In this document: piece after piece, positions 53,525-64,000 of the stretch
Layout of the letters: every line of letters begins with the position of its first letter
Position numbering within the stretch: position 1 is the stretch's first letter
Assembly: GCA_947561585.1 (NCBI GenBank)
Contig: CANNZV010002580.1
Location: 1 to 64,000 of the forward strand
Reading direction: 5' to 3'
Length of the DNA: 64,000 nt
Origin: Caprella mutica
Lineage: Eukaryota > Arthropoda > Malacostraca > Amphipoda > Caprellidae
Position numbers and translations under genes: made by a program
Notes under the pieces: model-generated
Databases searched by the model: none
What the model saw: the letters and a program-made list of their open reading frames with translations, nothing else
Told to the model about the DNA's origin: nothing

Positions 53525-54392
53525 CTATTAAATTTCTTTTTTACATATTTAAAATCCTTAATCCTACCAGAGTTTATGTTTTCTTCTTTTGATAAAATCA
53601 ATTCATTATTTTTATCATAAAAAAATTTAGTTTCAAGAATCTCAGAAATAGTATCCCGATCTAAATTATATCGAATTTCCTTACTGAAAAGTATTTTTTC
53701 ATTTTCATCAAATTTAGAAATCTCATGTAACCTTATTTTATTGTCTACATAGCTTTTATAGTGAGATTCCGTAAGGAGAGAATCTGAATAAATAAAATGT
53801 TTAAAAATCAAGGTATCCAAAGTGCCTATTGAATCTATATTAAAATAAACCTCTTTCTCCACTAATTCAAAATCATTGAACTCAACTATTGCCTTATTCT
53901 GATAATCTGTAAAAAAAGCATCTATCGTCAATTTTATTTTTTTCCCAGAAAAATCATATTGATAATCATAATCCATTTCTATATTTTGGACATCATCATC
54001 AGTATAGGTAATCATTTTTGCACTTTCAATTTCCAAATCTTGATTGAGCGTTGCATTAAATTCAGAATACATTAAAATATGAAATGAGGTATCAAACTGA
54101 TAAAAAACATCTTTTCCATTTACAAAATAGATTCTACTTTTATTTTCACTATTTCTAGTTTTATGATACCGTTCAACAAATAATTTCTTTCCATTCTTAT
54201 CCTTTTTCTCTTTGCGGATTCTAACAGTATCTAGCTCATTCCCTACGGAGTCTAATGCTATTTTATATTCTATTTCTGTAAAGCTTTGATTATCGATAGA
54301 AGCAATTAATTCCGAATTATTAATTGTCCTTTTTCAGTACAAGCATAAAAAATTAAAATAAAGGAAAGTACTGACAATGGTTTTATTTTCAT
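53521..54392 (-). pseudogene. Lipoprotein of unknown function, one frameshift
   Basis: About 290 residues. The ATG at 54390-54392 begins a lipoprotein signal (FILIFYAC). The frame breaks once near 54335, just after EKG, and continues with NNSELIASIDNQSFTEIEYK in the next frame. The body is a chain of strands without recognised motifs (YDYQYDFSGKKIKLTIDAFF, FVNGKDVFYQFDTSF), of the kind seen in uncharacterised Bacteroidota lipoproteins. The break lies next to an A-run, so an indel or sequence error is plausible. It ends in an ATGA overlap with the AlkB gene. Confidence 0.6.
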
Positions 54393-54427
54393 TTTTTAGC
54401 TTTTGTATTTTTATTGTTATAAAGAAA

Positions 54428-54455
54428 GTTATTGTTCATAATTAGGAACAATAAC
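54428..54455. terminator. Small hairpin downstream of glpK
   Basis: GTTATTGTTC (54428-54437) pairs with GAACAATAAC (54446-54455). On the minus strand it follows glpK by about 65 bases, but no clean T-run follows. A degraded CTGTTGGTTAAAACCAG (54483-54499), similar to the CGGGTTTTAACCCG palindromes, lies between it and the glpK stop. Confidence 0.4.
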
Positions 54456-54517
54456 TTCTTTTAAAAACAATGTTTTATTTTTTCTGTTGGTTAAAACCAG
54501 TAGTTACATTTTAAATG

Positions 54518-56026
<1,509 letters not shown>

Positions 56027-56168
56027 TTAAAAATAAATTTGTACGCTGAAAAACAATTTTATAAAAAAGTTGTTTTTAGCTATATTTTGAAATTAGTTTA
56101 TAGGAAAAATAACCTAATTTCGCAGGTGTCAAATATAGTTAAAAATTTGGCTTAAAAAAAAATTACAT

Positions 56169-57791
56169 ATGACCATAGAACCAAAACTAAAAGTAGATGT
56201 AAAAGTCACTTTGATACCATATGCTGAAGTGCCTCAAGTTTCCTCTAGAGATAAGGCTTACTCAAGAGAAGATAAGGCACTACGTCCTTTTTATAAATAT
56301 CCCGTGTCGATAGAATCTTTTGCTCAAATCATTGAGGATAAAAAGAAAGAATCTATTGATCGAGAAACTTTAGTTGAAGTTTTGATTGAGCAGTACCAGC
56401 GAATTGGAATCAAAAGTGAAGTGGCTGCGAATATTAAAGCATTAAAATCCAACAATACTTTTACAATTGTTACAGCTCATCAACCTACTTTGTTTACAGG
56501 GCCTTTATATTATGTTTATAAAATCATTTCAACTATAAATCTTGCCAAGCAATTAAAGACACAATATCCTGATTATCAATTTGTTCCAGTATTTATCACA
56601 GGTGGAGAAGATCATGATTTTGAGGAAATGAATCATGTTAATTTATTTAATAAAAAATTGGTTTGGGAAAATGAGGAATCAGGTTCAGTAGGTGCAATGC
56701 AAACTTCAAGTTTAAAGAATGTACTTGCTGAGTTAAAAGAAATACTGGGAGAATCAGAAAAAGCACAGACTGTTTATCAATTAATTGAACAAACTCATAC
56801 ACAATTTGACACTTATTCAGATGCTGCCCTTTGTCTTGCAAATACATTGTTTGAAAATGATGGTTTGATTTGTATCAACATGAATCATCCTGAATTAAAA
56901 CGACTCTTCAAACCTGTAATCAAGGAAGAAATATTTAACCAACCTTCACGGCCTTTAGTAGAAGAAACTTCTAAAAAATTAAACGCTGCTGGATTTAAAA
57001 GTCAAGCTTTTCCACGTGAGATTAACTTCTTTTATTTGAATCCTCAAATCCGTGAACGTATTGTTTTTGAGGATGGTAAATTCAAGGTTTTAAATACTGA
57101 TTTAGAATTTTCGAAAGAAGAAATGGAAGCAGAGATTGAAAAAAATCCTGAACATTTTTCTCCCAATGTAATCATGCGTCCTTTATTTCAAGAAAAGATT
57201 TTACCCAACCTTGCCTACATTGGAGGTGGTGGAGAATTGGCATATTGGATGGAAAGAAAAACTCAGTTCGAACATTTTGGAATTAATTTCCCAATGCTTA
57301 TTCGAAGAAATTCTGCAGTTTGGATTGATAAAGGAAGCCAAAAAAAGATCAACAAATTAGGCTTATCTGCCACTACTTTATTTGAAGAAACCGAAAGTCT
57401 AATTAAGGCTTTTGTAAAAAATAATTCAGAAGGTGAATTGAATTTTTCTGAAGAGAAAAAAGAATTGGAATCACTTTTTGAAAAAGTAAAAAAACGAGTT
57501 GAATTAATCGATTCTACTTTGGGGAAAACAGTTGCTGCAGAAGCTGCAAAACAAATTAAAAGTTTAGAAAATCTTGAAAGTAGAGTTTTACGTGCTGAAA
57601 AACAAAAACATGAAACTTCAATAAATCAACTTCGAAAGTTAAAGGAAAAGTTATTTCCAGCAAATGGTCTTCAAGAAAGAAAAGATAATTTTATTCCTTT
57701 TTATATGAAATATGGGGAGGCTTATTTCGATGTATTGAAGGCAAGTTTTAATCCGTTGGATAAGAGTTTTGTAGTAATAGAAGAAGTTTAA
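56169..57791 (+). CDS. bshC: Bacillithiol biosynthesis cysteine-adding enzyme
   Basis: Couples L-cysteine to glucosaminyl malate in the last step of bacillithiol synthesis, the main low-molecular-weight thiol in many Firmicutes and Bacteroidota. 540 residues, family length. HQPTLFTGPLYYVYKIISTI (about 98-117) is the HIGH-like nucleotide-binding region of the core, PVFITGGEDHDFEEMNH (about 139-155) the conserved acidic segment, and MRPLFQEKILPNLAYIGG (about 338-355) and MLIRRNSAVW are typical later blocks. A long coiled coil (about 420-500) joins the end. bshA and bshB are not nearby, which is normal. Confidence 0.93.
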   Translation: MTIEPKLKVDVKVTLIPYAEVPQVSSRDKAYSREDKALRPFYKYPVSIESFAQIIEDKKKESIDRETLVEVLIEQYQRIGIKSEVAANIKALKSNNTFTIVTAHQPTLFTGPLYYVYKIISTINLAKQLKTQYPDYQFVPVFITGGEDHDFEEMNHVNLFNKKLVWENEESGSVGAMQTSSLKNVLAELKEILGESEKAQTVYQLIEQTHTQFDTYSDAALCLANTLFENDGLICINMNHPELKRLFKPVIKEEIFNQPSRPLVEETSKKLNAAGFKSQAFPREINFFYLNPQIRERIVFEDGKFKVLNTDLEFSKEEMEAEIEKNPEHFSPNVIMRPLFQEKILPNLAYIGGGGELAYWMERKTQFEHFGINFPMLIRRNSAVWIDKGSQKKINKLGLSATTLFEETESLIKAFVKNNSEGELNFSEEKKELESLFEKVKKRVELIDSTLGKTVAAEAAKQIKSLENLESRVLRAEKQKHETSINQLRKLKEKLFPANGLQERKDNFIPFYMKYGEAYFDVLKASFNPLDKSFVVIEEV

Positions 57792-57830
57792 AAATCAAAG
57801 GTGTTTAGCAAAGTTCTTAGGATGTATTTA

Positions 57831-57924
57831 TTTTAGCCACAGACTTACGCAGACTTGTTATGACTTTTCTTTTAACGCGTTTTTCGAAAAGTCATAACAA
57901 GTCTGCGTAAGTCTGTGGCTAAAA
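57831..57924. repeat. Perfect 39-bp-arm palindrome (AGCCACAGACTTACGCAGAC family)
   Basis: TTTTAGCCACAGACTTACGC (from 57831) through TTATGACTTTTC (57869) pairs without mismatch with 57886-57924; the loop is 16 bases. It lies between convergent bshC and accD (stops at 57791 and 57948) and probably terminates both. Confidence 0.9.
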
Positions 57925-57947
57925 CAATATTATCAATATTTTCATTA

Positions 57948-58784
57948 CTAAAAGTATCCTACAATATCTGAGATTTTATTTCTCAAGTCTTTCCGATCTA
58001 CAATAAAATCTAAAAATCCATGATCTAATAAAAATTCAGAAGTTTGGAATCCTTCTGGCAAATCTCTTTTTATCGTTTCTCTAATAACACGTGGTCCTGC
58101 AAATCCAATCAATGCTTCTGGTTCTGCAAAATTAATATCTCCCAACATTGCAAATGAAGCAGTTACTCCACCTGTCGTAGGATCAGTCATAAAAGAAAAG
58201 TAGGGTAATTTGGCATCTGCCAATTGAGTCAATTTAGCAGCAGTTTTAGCCATCTGCATCAATGAAAATGCTGACTCCATCATCCGTGCACCACCTGACT
58301 TTGAAATTATCATAAAAGCAGTTGAATGTTCTATAGAATAATCAATTGCTTTGGCTATTTTTTCTCCAACGACAGACCCCATTGAACCTCCAATAAAAGA
58401 GAAATCCATAGCGGCAATTGTCAATGGTTTTTTATTGACTTTACCTGTAGCAACGACCATTGCATCTAGCAAGTTCGTTTTTTCTTGAGCAGCTTTTAAA
58501 CGACCATCATAAGGCTTCAAATCCGTAAAACCTAAAAAATCTTTGGATTGTAAATTATCAAAAAGCTCAGTATATTTTCCATCAAAAATTATATCAAAAT
58601 AATCTTCTGATCCAATTCGTGCATGGTAATTACACTTAGGACATTTATGAAAATTCTCTTTGAATTCTTTAGTTGTACTTGCCTCTTTACATCGTTTACA
58701 TTTGAACCATACACCATCGGGTGTATCTTTTTTATTAACTGTCTTCGTTGTGATGCCATCTTTTAGCCTCCTAAACCATCCCAT
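57948..58784 (-). CDS. accD: Acetyl-CoA carboxylase carboxyltransferase subunit beta
   Basis: Transfers the carboxyl group from carboxybiotin to acetyl-CoA, forming malonyl-CoA, with AccA; the committed step in fatty acid synthesis. 278 residues, the short bacterial form. The zinc ribbon CKRC...CPKC (about 28-51) precedes the crotonase-fold domain with DFSFIGGSMGSVVGEK (about 124-139), SGGARMMESAFSLMQM and DPTTGGVTASFAML. accA is not in the window. Confidence 0.95.
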   Translation of the reverse strand: MGWFRRLKDGITTKTVNKKDTPDGVWFKCKRCKEASTTKEFKENFHKCPKCNYHARIGSEDYFDIIFDGKYTELFDNLQSKDFLGFTDLKPYDGRLKAAQEKTNLLDAMVVATGKVNKKPLTIAAMDFSFIGGSMGSVVGEKIAKAIDYSIEHSTAFMIISKSGGARMMESAFSLMQMAKTAAKLTQLADAKLPYFSFMTDPTTGGVTASFAMLGDINFAEPEALIGFAGPRVIRETIKRDLPEGFQTSEFLLDHGFLDFIVDRKDLRNKISDIVGYF

Positions 58785-59006
58785 AACTATCTGATTTTGA
58801 GTAGATTAAAGAATAAAAAGGAACTAATAACTTTATGTTATTAATTCTCTTCAATGTTTTTATAATGTTCGAGGGTAGGTGTTGAAAATAAGGTGAGAAA
58901 ATAAAATTGTTTTCATGTGTGTTTCCTCACAGCACAAATATAGATAAAAGGATGAAATATGAAAAAAGTATCTTGATGGAATGTCAATTTGATACCTACA
59001 TAATAT

Positions 59007-59492
59007 TTAAAATTTATTTATAGTGAATTTTCGCTTATCCATAGAACTACCAATTATTTCCCATTCCTCGTCTACTTTTTTCAAACTATAACTCCATGTG
59101 TATTTTAAATTTTCACGAAATACTACACTACTTAATCCAATATTAATACTCTCCTCTCCTCCACTTACAAACATCTCTAAAGGTGCATATTCAGGAATTC
59201 CTTGCCTTTCCAATTCTGGAGTTCTTAATACTTTCACATTATGATAAGTATCAAAGAAATCATCTTGGGTAAGCGACCTACGTATTTGAGTGATTTTAGG
59301 TGTAGTGGCTCGGTATCCTGTATTACCATCAGCTACGATTATTACAGCTCCATTTGCAACATCATTACTAAATGCTGGTTGGAATTCATCTTTATCAAAT
59401 ATTAATTCTAAACATACCACTAAGTCTTCTTTGGTTTGTCCAAAACTTGAAAGACCGAGGAATAAAAAGAAAAGAGGAAGTAGATATTTCAT
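59007..59492 (-). CDS. Secreted protein of unknown function
   Basis: 161 residues. Signal peptide about 1-18 (LGLSSFGQ) without a lipoprotein cysteine, so periplasmic or secreted. The rest has no recognised domain; it ends in YTWSYSLKKVDEEWEIIGSSMDKRK, which looks like an NTF2/SnoaL- or nuclear-transport-like beta-sheet end, a weak resemblance. No operon partner is evident. Confidence 0.55.
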   Translation of the reverse strand: MKYLLPLFFLFLGLSSFGQTKEDLVVCLELIFDKDEFQPAFSNDVANGAVIIVADGNTGYRATTPKITQIRRSLTQDDFFDTYHNVKVLRTPELERQGIPEYAPLEMFVSGGEESINIGLSSVVFRENLKYTWSYSLKKVDEEWEIIGSSMDKRKFTINKF

Positions 59493-59724
59493 AAGCTTGA
59501 TATTTTGATTTTTTATTACAAAAAAAACAAAAGGGTTCTCCTATATTTTTATCAAAAAATGTAATAACCCATCATGGCCACGAAGGTTTTAATTTGTTGT
59601 AAAACTCAAAATCTTATCAAAGAACTTTGTGTCTTAGTGTCTTAGTGGCTATACTAAAAAACCTTTTCGCCTTTTGTAGAAAAAAAACGTTCGAAGAATC
59701 ATCCTATTTTAACCACAGAAAACT

Positions 59725-60756
59725 TTAAGAATAACTTGTCCCTTTCACAGTATCAACAAAAACTCTTACATTATCCAAAGGTGTATCAGGATACACTCCA
59801 TGCCCTAAATTACAAATATGTCTACCTCCAAAATTTGCAACCATTTTAAGAGTTTCCTCTCTTACTCTTTCAGGAGAAGCATATAACATACAAGGGTCAA
59901 GATTTCCTTGAAGAACTTGTTGGATATTATGTCGGCCTCTTAAATCTTCCACTTTCATATTCCAATCCACACCTAGCACCTGACAATCTAAAGTTCCCAA
60001 TTCAGGTAACGCAAACCATGCTCCTTTGGCAAAAACAATCACAGGAACCTCTGTTATTGATGCAGCAATCTTTCTTAAATAAGGAACCGCAAATTCAGAA
60101 TATTGATGTGGAGGTAAAATCCCTGCCCAAGAATCAAATACCTGAACAATGTCTGCCCCGTTTTTTATTTTTTGTTTTAAATAAGCAATAGTCGTGTCTG
60201 TTATTTTTTCTAACAATAACTTTGCAGCATCTGGATTTTGATATAAAAACTTCCTTGCTTTAGAAAAAGTTTTACTTCCTGAGCCTTCTAGCATGTAGGA
60301 AAAAATAGTCCAAGGAGCTCCAGCAAATCCAATCAAAGGAACTCGACCATTTAATTCTTTTTTTGTTACTGAAAGTGCATCAAAAACATATTGCAACTCT
60401 CCTAGTACATTTTCACCAGAACCTAATTTCTCAACATCACTTAAAGACTCAATAGTTTTGGGAAACCAAGGACCTTTTTTCTCCACCATTTCGTAGGTCA
60501 ATCCCATCGCTTCTGGAATCACTAAAATATCAGAAAAAATAATAGCTGCATCCACTCCCAATTCATCAACAGGTTGGATCGTCACCTCAGCAGCGAGATG
60601 AGGTGTTTCTACTAATTCTTTAAATCCGGAAAGTTTACCACGTAAAGCGCGGTATTGAGGTAAGATTCTACCTGCTTGTCTCATTAGCCATACAGGAGGA
60701 CGTTCAACTTTTTCGCCTCTGGCAGTTCGAAGTAATAAGTCATTTTCTAATTTCAT
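59725..60756 (-). CDS. hemE: Uroporphyrinogen decarboxylase
   Basis: Removes four acetate carboxyls from uroporphyrinogen III to give coproporphyrinogen III in haem synthesis; supplies haem for peroxidases and cytochromes like those at 33-37 kb. 343 residues. RPPVWLMRQAGRILPQYR (about 19-36) binds the substrate carboxylates; IIFSDILVIPEAMG (about 72-85) contains the catalytic Asp; GFAGAPWTIFSYMLEG (about 141-156) and CNLGHGVYPDTPLDNV (about 316-331) complete the family signature. No other hem gene lies near. Confidence 0.97.
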   Translation of the reverse strand: MKLENDLLLRTARGEKVERPPVWLMRQAGRILPQYRALRGKLSGFKELVETPHLAAEVTIQPVDELGVDAAIIFSDILVIPEAMGLTYEMVEKKGPWFPKTIESLSDVEKLGSGENVLGELQYVFDALSVTKKELNGRVPLIGFAGAPWTIFSYMLEGSGSKTFSKARKFLYQNPDAAKLLLEKITDTTIAYLKQKIKNGADIVQVFDSWAGILPPHQYSEFAVPYLRKIAASITEVPVIVFAKGAWFALPELGTLDCQVLGVDWNMKVEDLRGRHNIQQVLQGNLDPCMLYASPERVREETLKMVANFGGRHICNLGHGVYPDTPLDNVRVFVDTVKGTSYS

Positions 60757-60867
60757 TCTACAAAAATAAGAAGTATTTATTTTTGGAAAATCAGAGTTTT
60801 GTAAAAAAAAAATTAATCATTGGTTCACAAATCTTTGACATCACCTCGTATGTTTAAGCATTGGTTC

Positions 60868-60908
60868 GCAGAAGTTGTTAAAGTCAATGATTTTAACAAC
60901 TTCTACGC
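60868..60908. terminator. Hairpin between the propeller gene and hemE
   Basis: GCAGAAGTTGTTAAA (60868-60882) pairs with TTTAACAACTTCTACGC (60892-60908) with one bulge. It lies 85 bases downstream of the propeller gene. No T-run follows, so termination is uncertain. Nothing else is recognised in 60757-60992. Confidence 0.5.
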
Positions 60909-60992
60909 TTTCTATACTTCCTCACAAAGTTAGCAGAGACTTTGCTCAGTAATGGTCCAAGCCTTAAGTAATTTAAAATCTCCAATCCTAAT

Positions 60993-63827
60993 TTAATCAT
61001 TCATTGGGTCATCTCTAATTTCAATAGTTGATTGAAATACCTCGCCTCCTGCATGCAATTCCAAATTATAAATACCAGGGCCGGCTTTTGGAACTAATAA
61101 ATCTTGAGGAATATCCATCGTAATATAACCACCTGCTAAAAAATTCATGCCTAGACGTTTGGCTCTTGGAGTCTTAGCATCTTGAAATCTTTTTGCGTTC
61201 CGACGAATAGTATTGGAAGTACTTACTGCCAATAAATCATCCCAAATCTTATTCGCTCTCGTTGCCTCCTCAGCGGTGTAGGGCAAAGATTCAAATTCAA
61301 GATTCCAAAGATATTGTTGAATACCTCCGGTATTTTTAAGATCAACTTTTACTTTTTGATTTCCCGATTGATTCGAAATAAATAAAGTCAGATCAACTGA
61401 AGTATCCGCAGTATAATAATTGATAGCAGCTAGGTTTTCAAATTTTGCTCTTGGTACGCTTGAAGTATTTTGAATGGTTTTAGGATTGCTTCCTGCAAAC
61501 CAAAAATGCCCCCTCTGCCCACCTCGACTAATGTTGTTCCAAAGCGTCGCTGGAGCTTGTTCAAATAATTGAATTTTTGAATTACCTAATTCTTGCAAAG
61601 GACTGATGTCATCCATAATCCAAATACTTCGCCCATGTGTTCCTGCAATCAAATCATTATCACGCCTATGAATTTTTAAATCATAAACAGAAACTGTTGG
61701 CATGTTTTGTTTGATACTTTTCCAATTCATTCCTCGATCTATGGTATAAAAAATTCCTACTTCTGTTCCAATAAATAAAAGATTGGGATTACGATGATCT
61801 TCGATAATAACTCTTACCACATGTCCCGTATGAAGACCATTCGTTATCTTTTGCCAACTACGACCATAGTTATCCGTTTTAAAAATCCATGGTTCAAAAT
61901 TATCACTTCGATGACCATCAAAACTAATGTATGCTCGACCTGGTTCAAAATGAGAAGCCACTACTCTACTCACGACAAGTCCTTTGGGAACGGAAGGAAT
62001 AGCTGCAGTAATATTTTTCCAAGACTCTCCTCCATTGGTTGTCACATGCATCAAACCATCATCAGTTCCAGCCCAAATAATATTTTTATTGATAGGAGAA
62101 ATGCTTATTGAAAAAATGGAATTATTGGTTTCTGCTCCTGTGTTGTCAGGAGTGACTCCGCCGCTGTTTCCTCGTTTTCGTTTGATAGGATCATTGGAAG
62201 AAAGATCAGGGCTGATGATTTTCCAATTTTGTCCACTATTGGTAGACTTATAAATATGATTGCCTGCCACATAAATATGCTTAGGATTATGGGGAGACAT
62301 AATCAATGGAGCCGACCAATTAAATCGAGAAGCCGAAGCTTTGTCTTCTTCCTTTGGATCGAAATAATCATAGTAGTTGATCGTCGATTGAGCATTAGGT
62401 GAAATCCTTTTGATATATCTCGTCTCAGGATTATATTTAAAAAAACTTCCATTTTCCATCGAAGAATACATATCAGTATAATCATAAGGATTGGCTTCTA
62501 CGTATTGTCCATCGCCCCAATGCATTTTCCAATTGTGATCGCTCAAAATACCTCTAGCATCACGAGCAAAACTTGCTGTAGCATAAGAACCATTGTCTTG
62601 TAATCCTCCATAAACATAATATGGATCACGCATATCGTAATTGATTCTATAAAATTGGGCGATCGGTAAATTATCAATCAATCTAAAATTTTGTCCATGA
62701 TCGTGAGTCATCGATAAACCTTTGTCTGCTCCTAAATAATATCTGTCACCGTCATTTGGATCAATCCACAGCGCATGAAAATCACCATGCACTTCTTGGT
62801 CTTTGCTTCCATTAGTCAAAGTTTTGCCACCATCTTCAGATACCATAAAGGATGTGGTGAGAACATAAACTTTTTGATCGTTGGTTGGATTGATTCTAAT
62901 CTGACTATAATAAAATGGTCGATTGTTATAGGTATTGACATATTTCCAATTGGCACCTCCATCCTCAGTACGATAAATTCCTGAACCTGCGGTAGTTAAA
63001 GTATCGGATTTTTCTGCTTCGACAATTGCCATGACTACATTTGGATTTTGTTGGGAAATGGCTAACCCAATTCGACCAGTCGGCTCTGTGGGTAATCCAT
63101 TTTTCATCTTAGTCCAAGTCTTTCCGTTATCTGTAGATTTGTAAATTCCACCTTGTTCTCCTCCACTATAAAAATGCCATGGCTGTCTTAGTCGATGATA
63201 AAATGCAGCATATAAAATATTTGGATTACGTGGATCACGAACCAAATCTGTACAACCTGTTTTCCCATCATCAGGTAATCCCTTAGTTAATTTTGTCCAA
63301 TTGTCACCTCCATTTGTAGTTTGAAATAAACCCCGATCTCCCGAATATCCCCAAAGGTGTCCCGTGGCACAAACACAAACATCATCACTCTTCTGAGGAT
63401 GAACCAAGACACGCGAGATTGCATGTGTACTTTCTAATCCTAAGTTTTTAAAATTTTCCCCGCCATCCGTTGACTTATAAATTCCATGTCCCCACGAAAC
63501 ACTATTTCGATTATTGGATTCTCCCGAACCTACCCAAATGATATTTTTATCATTAGGATCTAAAGCAATGTCGCCTATGGATGCTGTTTCATATTTATCA
63601 AAAACTGGCGTCCAACTTGTTCCTGCATTTTCAGAATGCCATACCCCTCCCGAAGCTACTGCGACCCAAACATCAGCAAAATCATCTGCTCTTGCTTCGA
63701 TGTCGGTTATCCGTCCCCCTTGATTTGCAGGACCAATATTTCTCCAATTTAAATCTCCAAGAAAAGGATCTTGACTAACAAGTGTGGTTGAAAAAAATAG
63801 ACAAATGATTAGGATTGGGTTTTTCAT
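60993..63827 (-). CDS. Secreted sortilin (VPS10)-like BNR-repeat propeller protein
   Basis: 944 residues from the ATG at 63825-63827 (MKNPILIICLF); the longer frame adds 12 residues before the signal peptide (STTLVSQ). Most of the protein consists of BNR/Asp-box blades: SENAGTSWTPVF, STDGGENFKNLG, TTNGGDNWTKLT, STDNGKTWTKM, RTEDGGANWKYV, STNSGQNWKIIS, TTNGGESWKNIT, TDNYGRSWQKI, TIDRGMNWKSI. This gives the ten-bladed propeller of sortilin-like VPS10 domains. The C-terminal 200 residues form a separate beta-rich domain. Such proteins are often named glycosyl hydrolase, but I see no catalytic set; a binding role outside the cell is likelier. No T9SS sorting domain was seen. Confidence 0.85.
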   Translation of the reverse strand: MKNPILIICLFFSTTLVSQDPFLGDLNWRNIGPANQGGRITDIEARADDFADVWVAVASGGVWHSENAGTSWTPVFDKYETASIGDIALDPNDKNIIWVGSGESNNRNSVSWGHGIYKSTDGGENFKNLGLESTHAISRVLVHPQKSDDVCVCATGHLWGYSGDRGLFQTTNGGDNWTKLTKGLPDDGKTGCTDLVRDPRNPNILYAAFYHRLRQPWHFYSGGEQGGIYKSTDNGKTWTKMKNGLPTEPTGRIGLAISQQNPNVVMAIVEAEKSDTLTTAGSGIYRTEDGGANWKYVNTYNNRPFYYSQIRINPTNDQKVYVLTTSFMVSEDGGKTLTNGSKDQEVHGDFHALWIDPNDGDRYYLGADKGLSMTHDHGQNFRLIDNLPIAQFYRINYDMRDPYYVYGGLQDNGSYATASFARDARGILSDHNWKMHWGDGQYVEANPYDYTDMYSSMENGSFFKYNPETRYIKRISPNAQSTINYYDYFDPKEEDKASASRFNWSAPLIMSPHNPKHIYVAGNHIYKSTNSGQNWKIISPDLSSNDPIKRKRGNSGGVTPDNTGAETNNSIFSISISPINKNIIWAGTDDGLMHVTTNGGESWKNITAAIPSVPKGLVVSRVVASHFEPGRAYISFDGHRSDNFEPWIFKTDNYGRSWQKITNGLHTGHVVRVIIEDHRNPNLLFIGTEVGIFYTIDRGMNWKSIKQNMPTVSVYDLKIHRRDNDLIAGTHGRSIWIMDDISPLQELGNSKIQLFEQAPATLWNNISRGGQRGHFWFAGSNPKTIQNTSSVPRAKFENLAAINYYTADTSVDLTLFISNQSGNQKVKVDLKNTGGIQQYLWNLEFESLPYTAEEATRANKIWDDLLAVSTSNTIRRNAKRFQDAKTPRAKRLGMNFLAGGYITMDIPQDLLVPKAGPGIYNLELHAGGEVFQSTIEIRDDPMND

Positions 63828-64000
63828 TTTGATGTGTGGTTTATGTTTTAGGAAAAAAGGCAATGCAATTTACTTTATTTATTTATTTATGGTGGAAAAA
63901 ATGTGGTGTTCAAAATTTCAAGATTAGCATTTTATTATAGATTTAATTTTGGAGTAAATCTTTGGTACAAAAAAAAAATTGACTATGTTGTTTTCCAAAA

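Noticed and set aside
59575..59720. Possible further AACCACAAAAGG-type palindrome downstream of hemE
   Set aside because: Pieces such as GGCCACGAAGG and TTAACCACAGAAAAC are present, but they do not form a convincing stem; at most a decayed remnant.
60761..60768. TATTTTTG on the minus strand just before hemE as a -7 element giving a leaderless mRNA
   Set aside because: It matches TAnnTTTG but no -33 element lies at the proper distance, and such matches are frequent in AT-rich DNA.
60993..63827. Glycoside hydrolase or sialidase
   Set aside because: Asp-box blades alone are not a catalytic signature; the pattern is that of a sortilin-like propeller.

Overview
The window looks like a chromosomal segment of a Bacteroidota bacterium. 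The DNA is AT-rich. Markers of the phylum are two carboxypeptidase-regulatory-domain TonB receptors plus a third, frameshifted one, a FecI/FecR surface-signalling set, proteins with C-terminal type IX secretion (T9SS) sorting domains, BshC of bacillithiol synthesis, and a TAnnTTTG-type promoter. Class or genus cannot be fixed from the sequence alone; a Saprospiria- or Flavobacteriia-like aerobe is a guess. No tRNA, rRNA, CRISPR array, prophage or plasmid gene was seen.

Layout. (1) 1-7.4 kb: Na+:solute symporter, TonB receptor, two metallophosphoesterases and a tocopherol-cyclase-like gene. All are interrupted by many one-base shifts, mostly in homopolymers, with an intact thioredoxin-like gene among them. 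(2) 8.2-16.8 kb: the oxidative pentose-phosphate genes gnd, zwf and pgl, interleaved with a membrane alkane hydroxylase that overlaps an adenylate cyclase. (3) 18.2-24.2 kb: an acyl-CoA cluster (SDR, ACAD10/11-type kinase, histidine phosphatase, two acyl-CoA dehydrogenases). (4) 24.5-32.9 kb: amidase and sulfatase lipoproteins, then sigma factor, FecR and an STN-domain TonB receptor. (5) 33.2-36.9 kb: a di-haem cytochrome c peroxidase beside a secreted animal-type haem peroxidase. (6) 37-41.4 kb: CBS protein, two alpha/beta hydrolases, GcvH-like protein, aminopeptidase P. (7) 41.8-49.2 kb: TonB receptor, a 1 kb-duplicated T9SS protein and a PhoB-family regulator; their upstream regions share 11-bp-spaced TTAAC-like direct repeats. 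(8) 49.3-50.5 kb: an ISAs1-family insertion sequence. (9) 50.5-63.8 kb: ABC permease with a pentapeptide protein, GyrI-like protein, AlkB DNA demethylase, glpK, bshC, accD, hemE and a sortilin-like propeller protein.

The most striking non-coding feature is how densely the intergenic gaps are filled with long, often perfect, palindromic repeats (arms 16-72 bp) of several unrelated sequence families. Some overlap stop codons. Two are flanked by 9-10 bp direct repeats, one is nested inside another repeat, and one has been split by the insertion sequence, so some of these elements behave like small non-autonomous mobile elements (MITE/REP-like) that may also end transcripts.

No clearly novel defence or metabolic machine is visible. 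The best candidates for something under-described are the palindrome system, the putative PhoB-type regulon with its shared box, and the kinase/phosphatase/heteromeric-ACAD lipid cluster.
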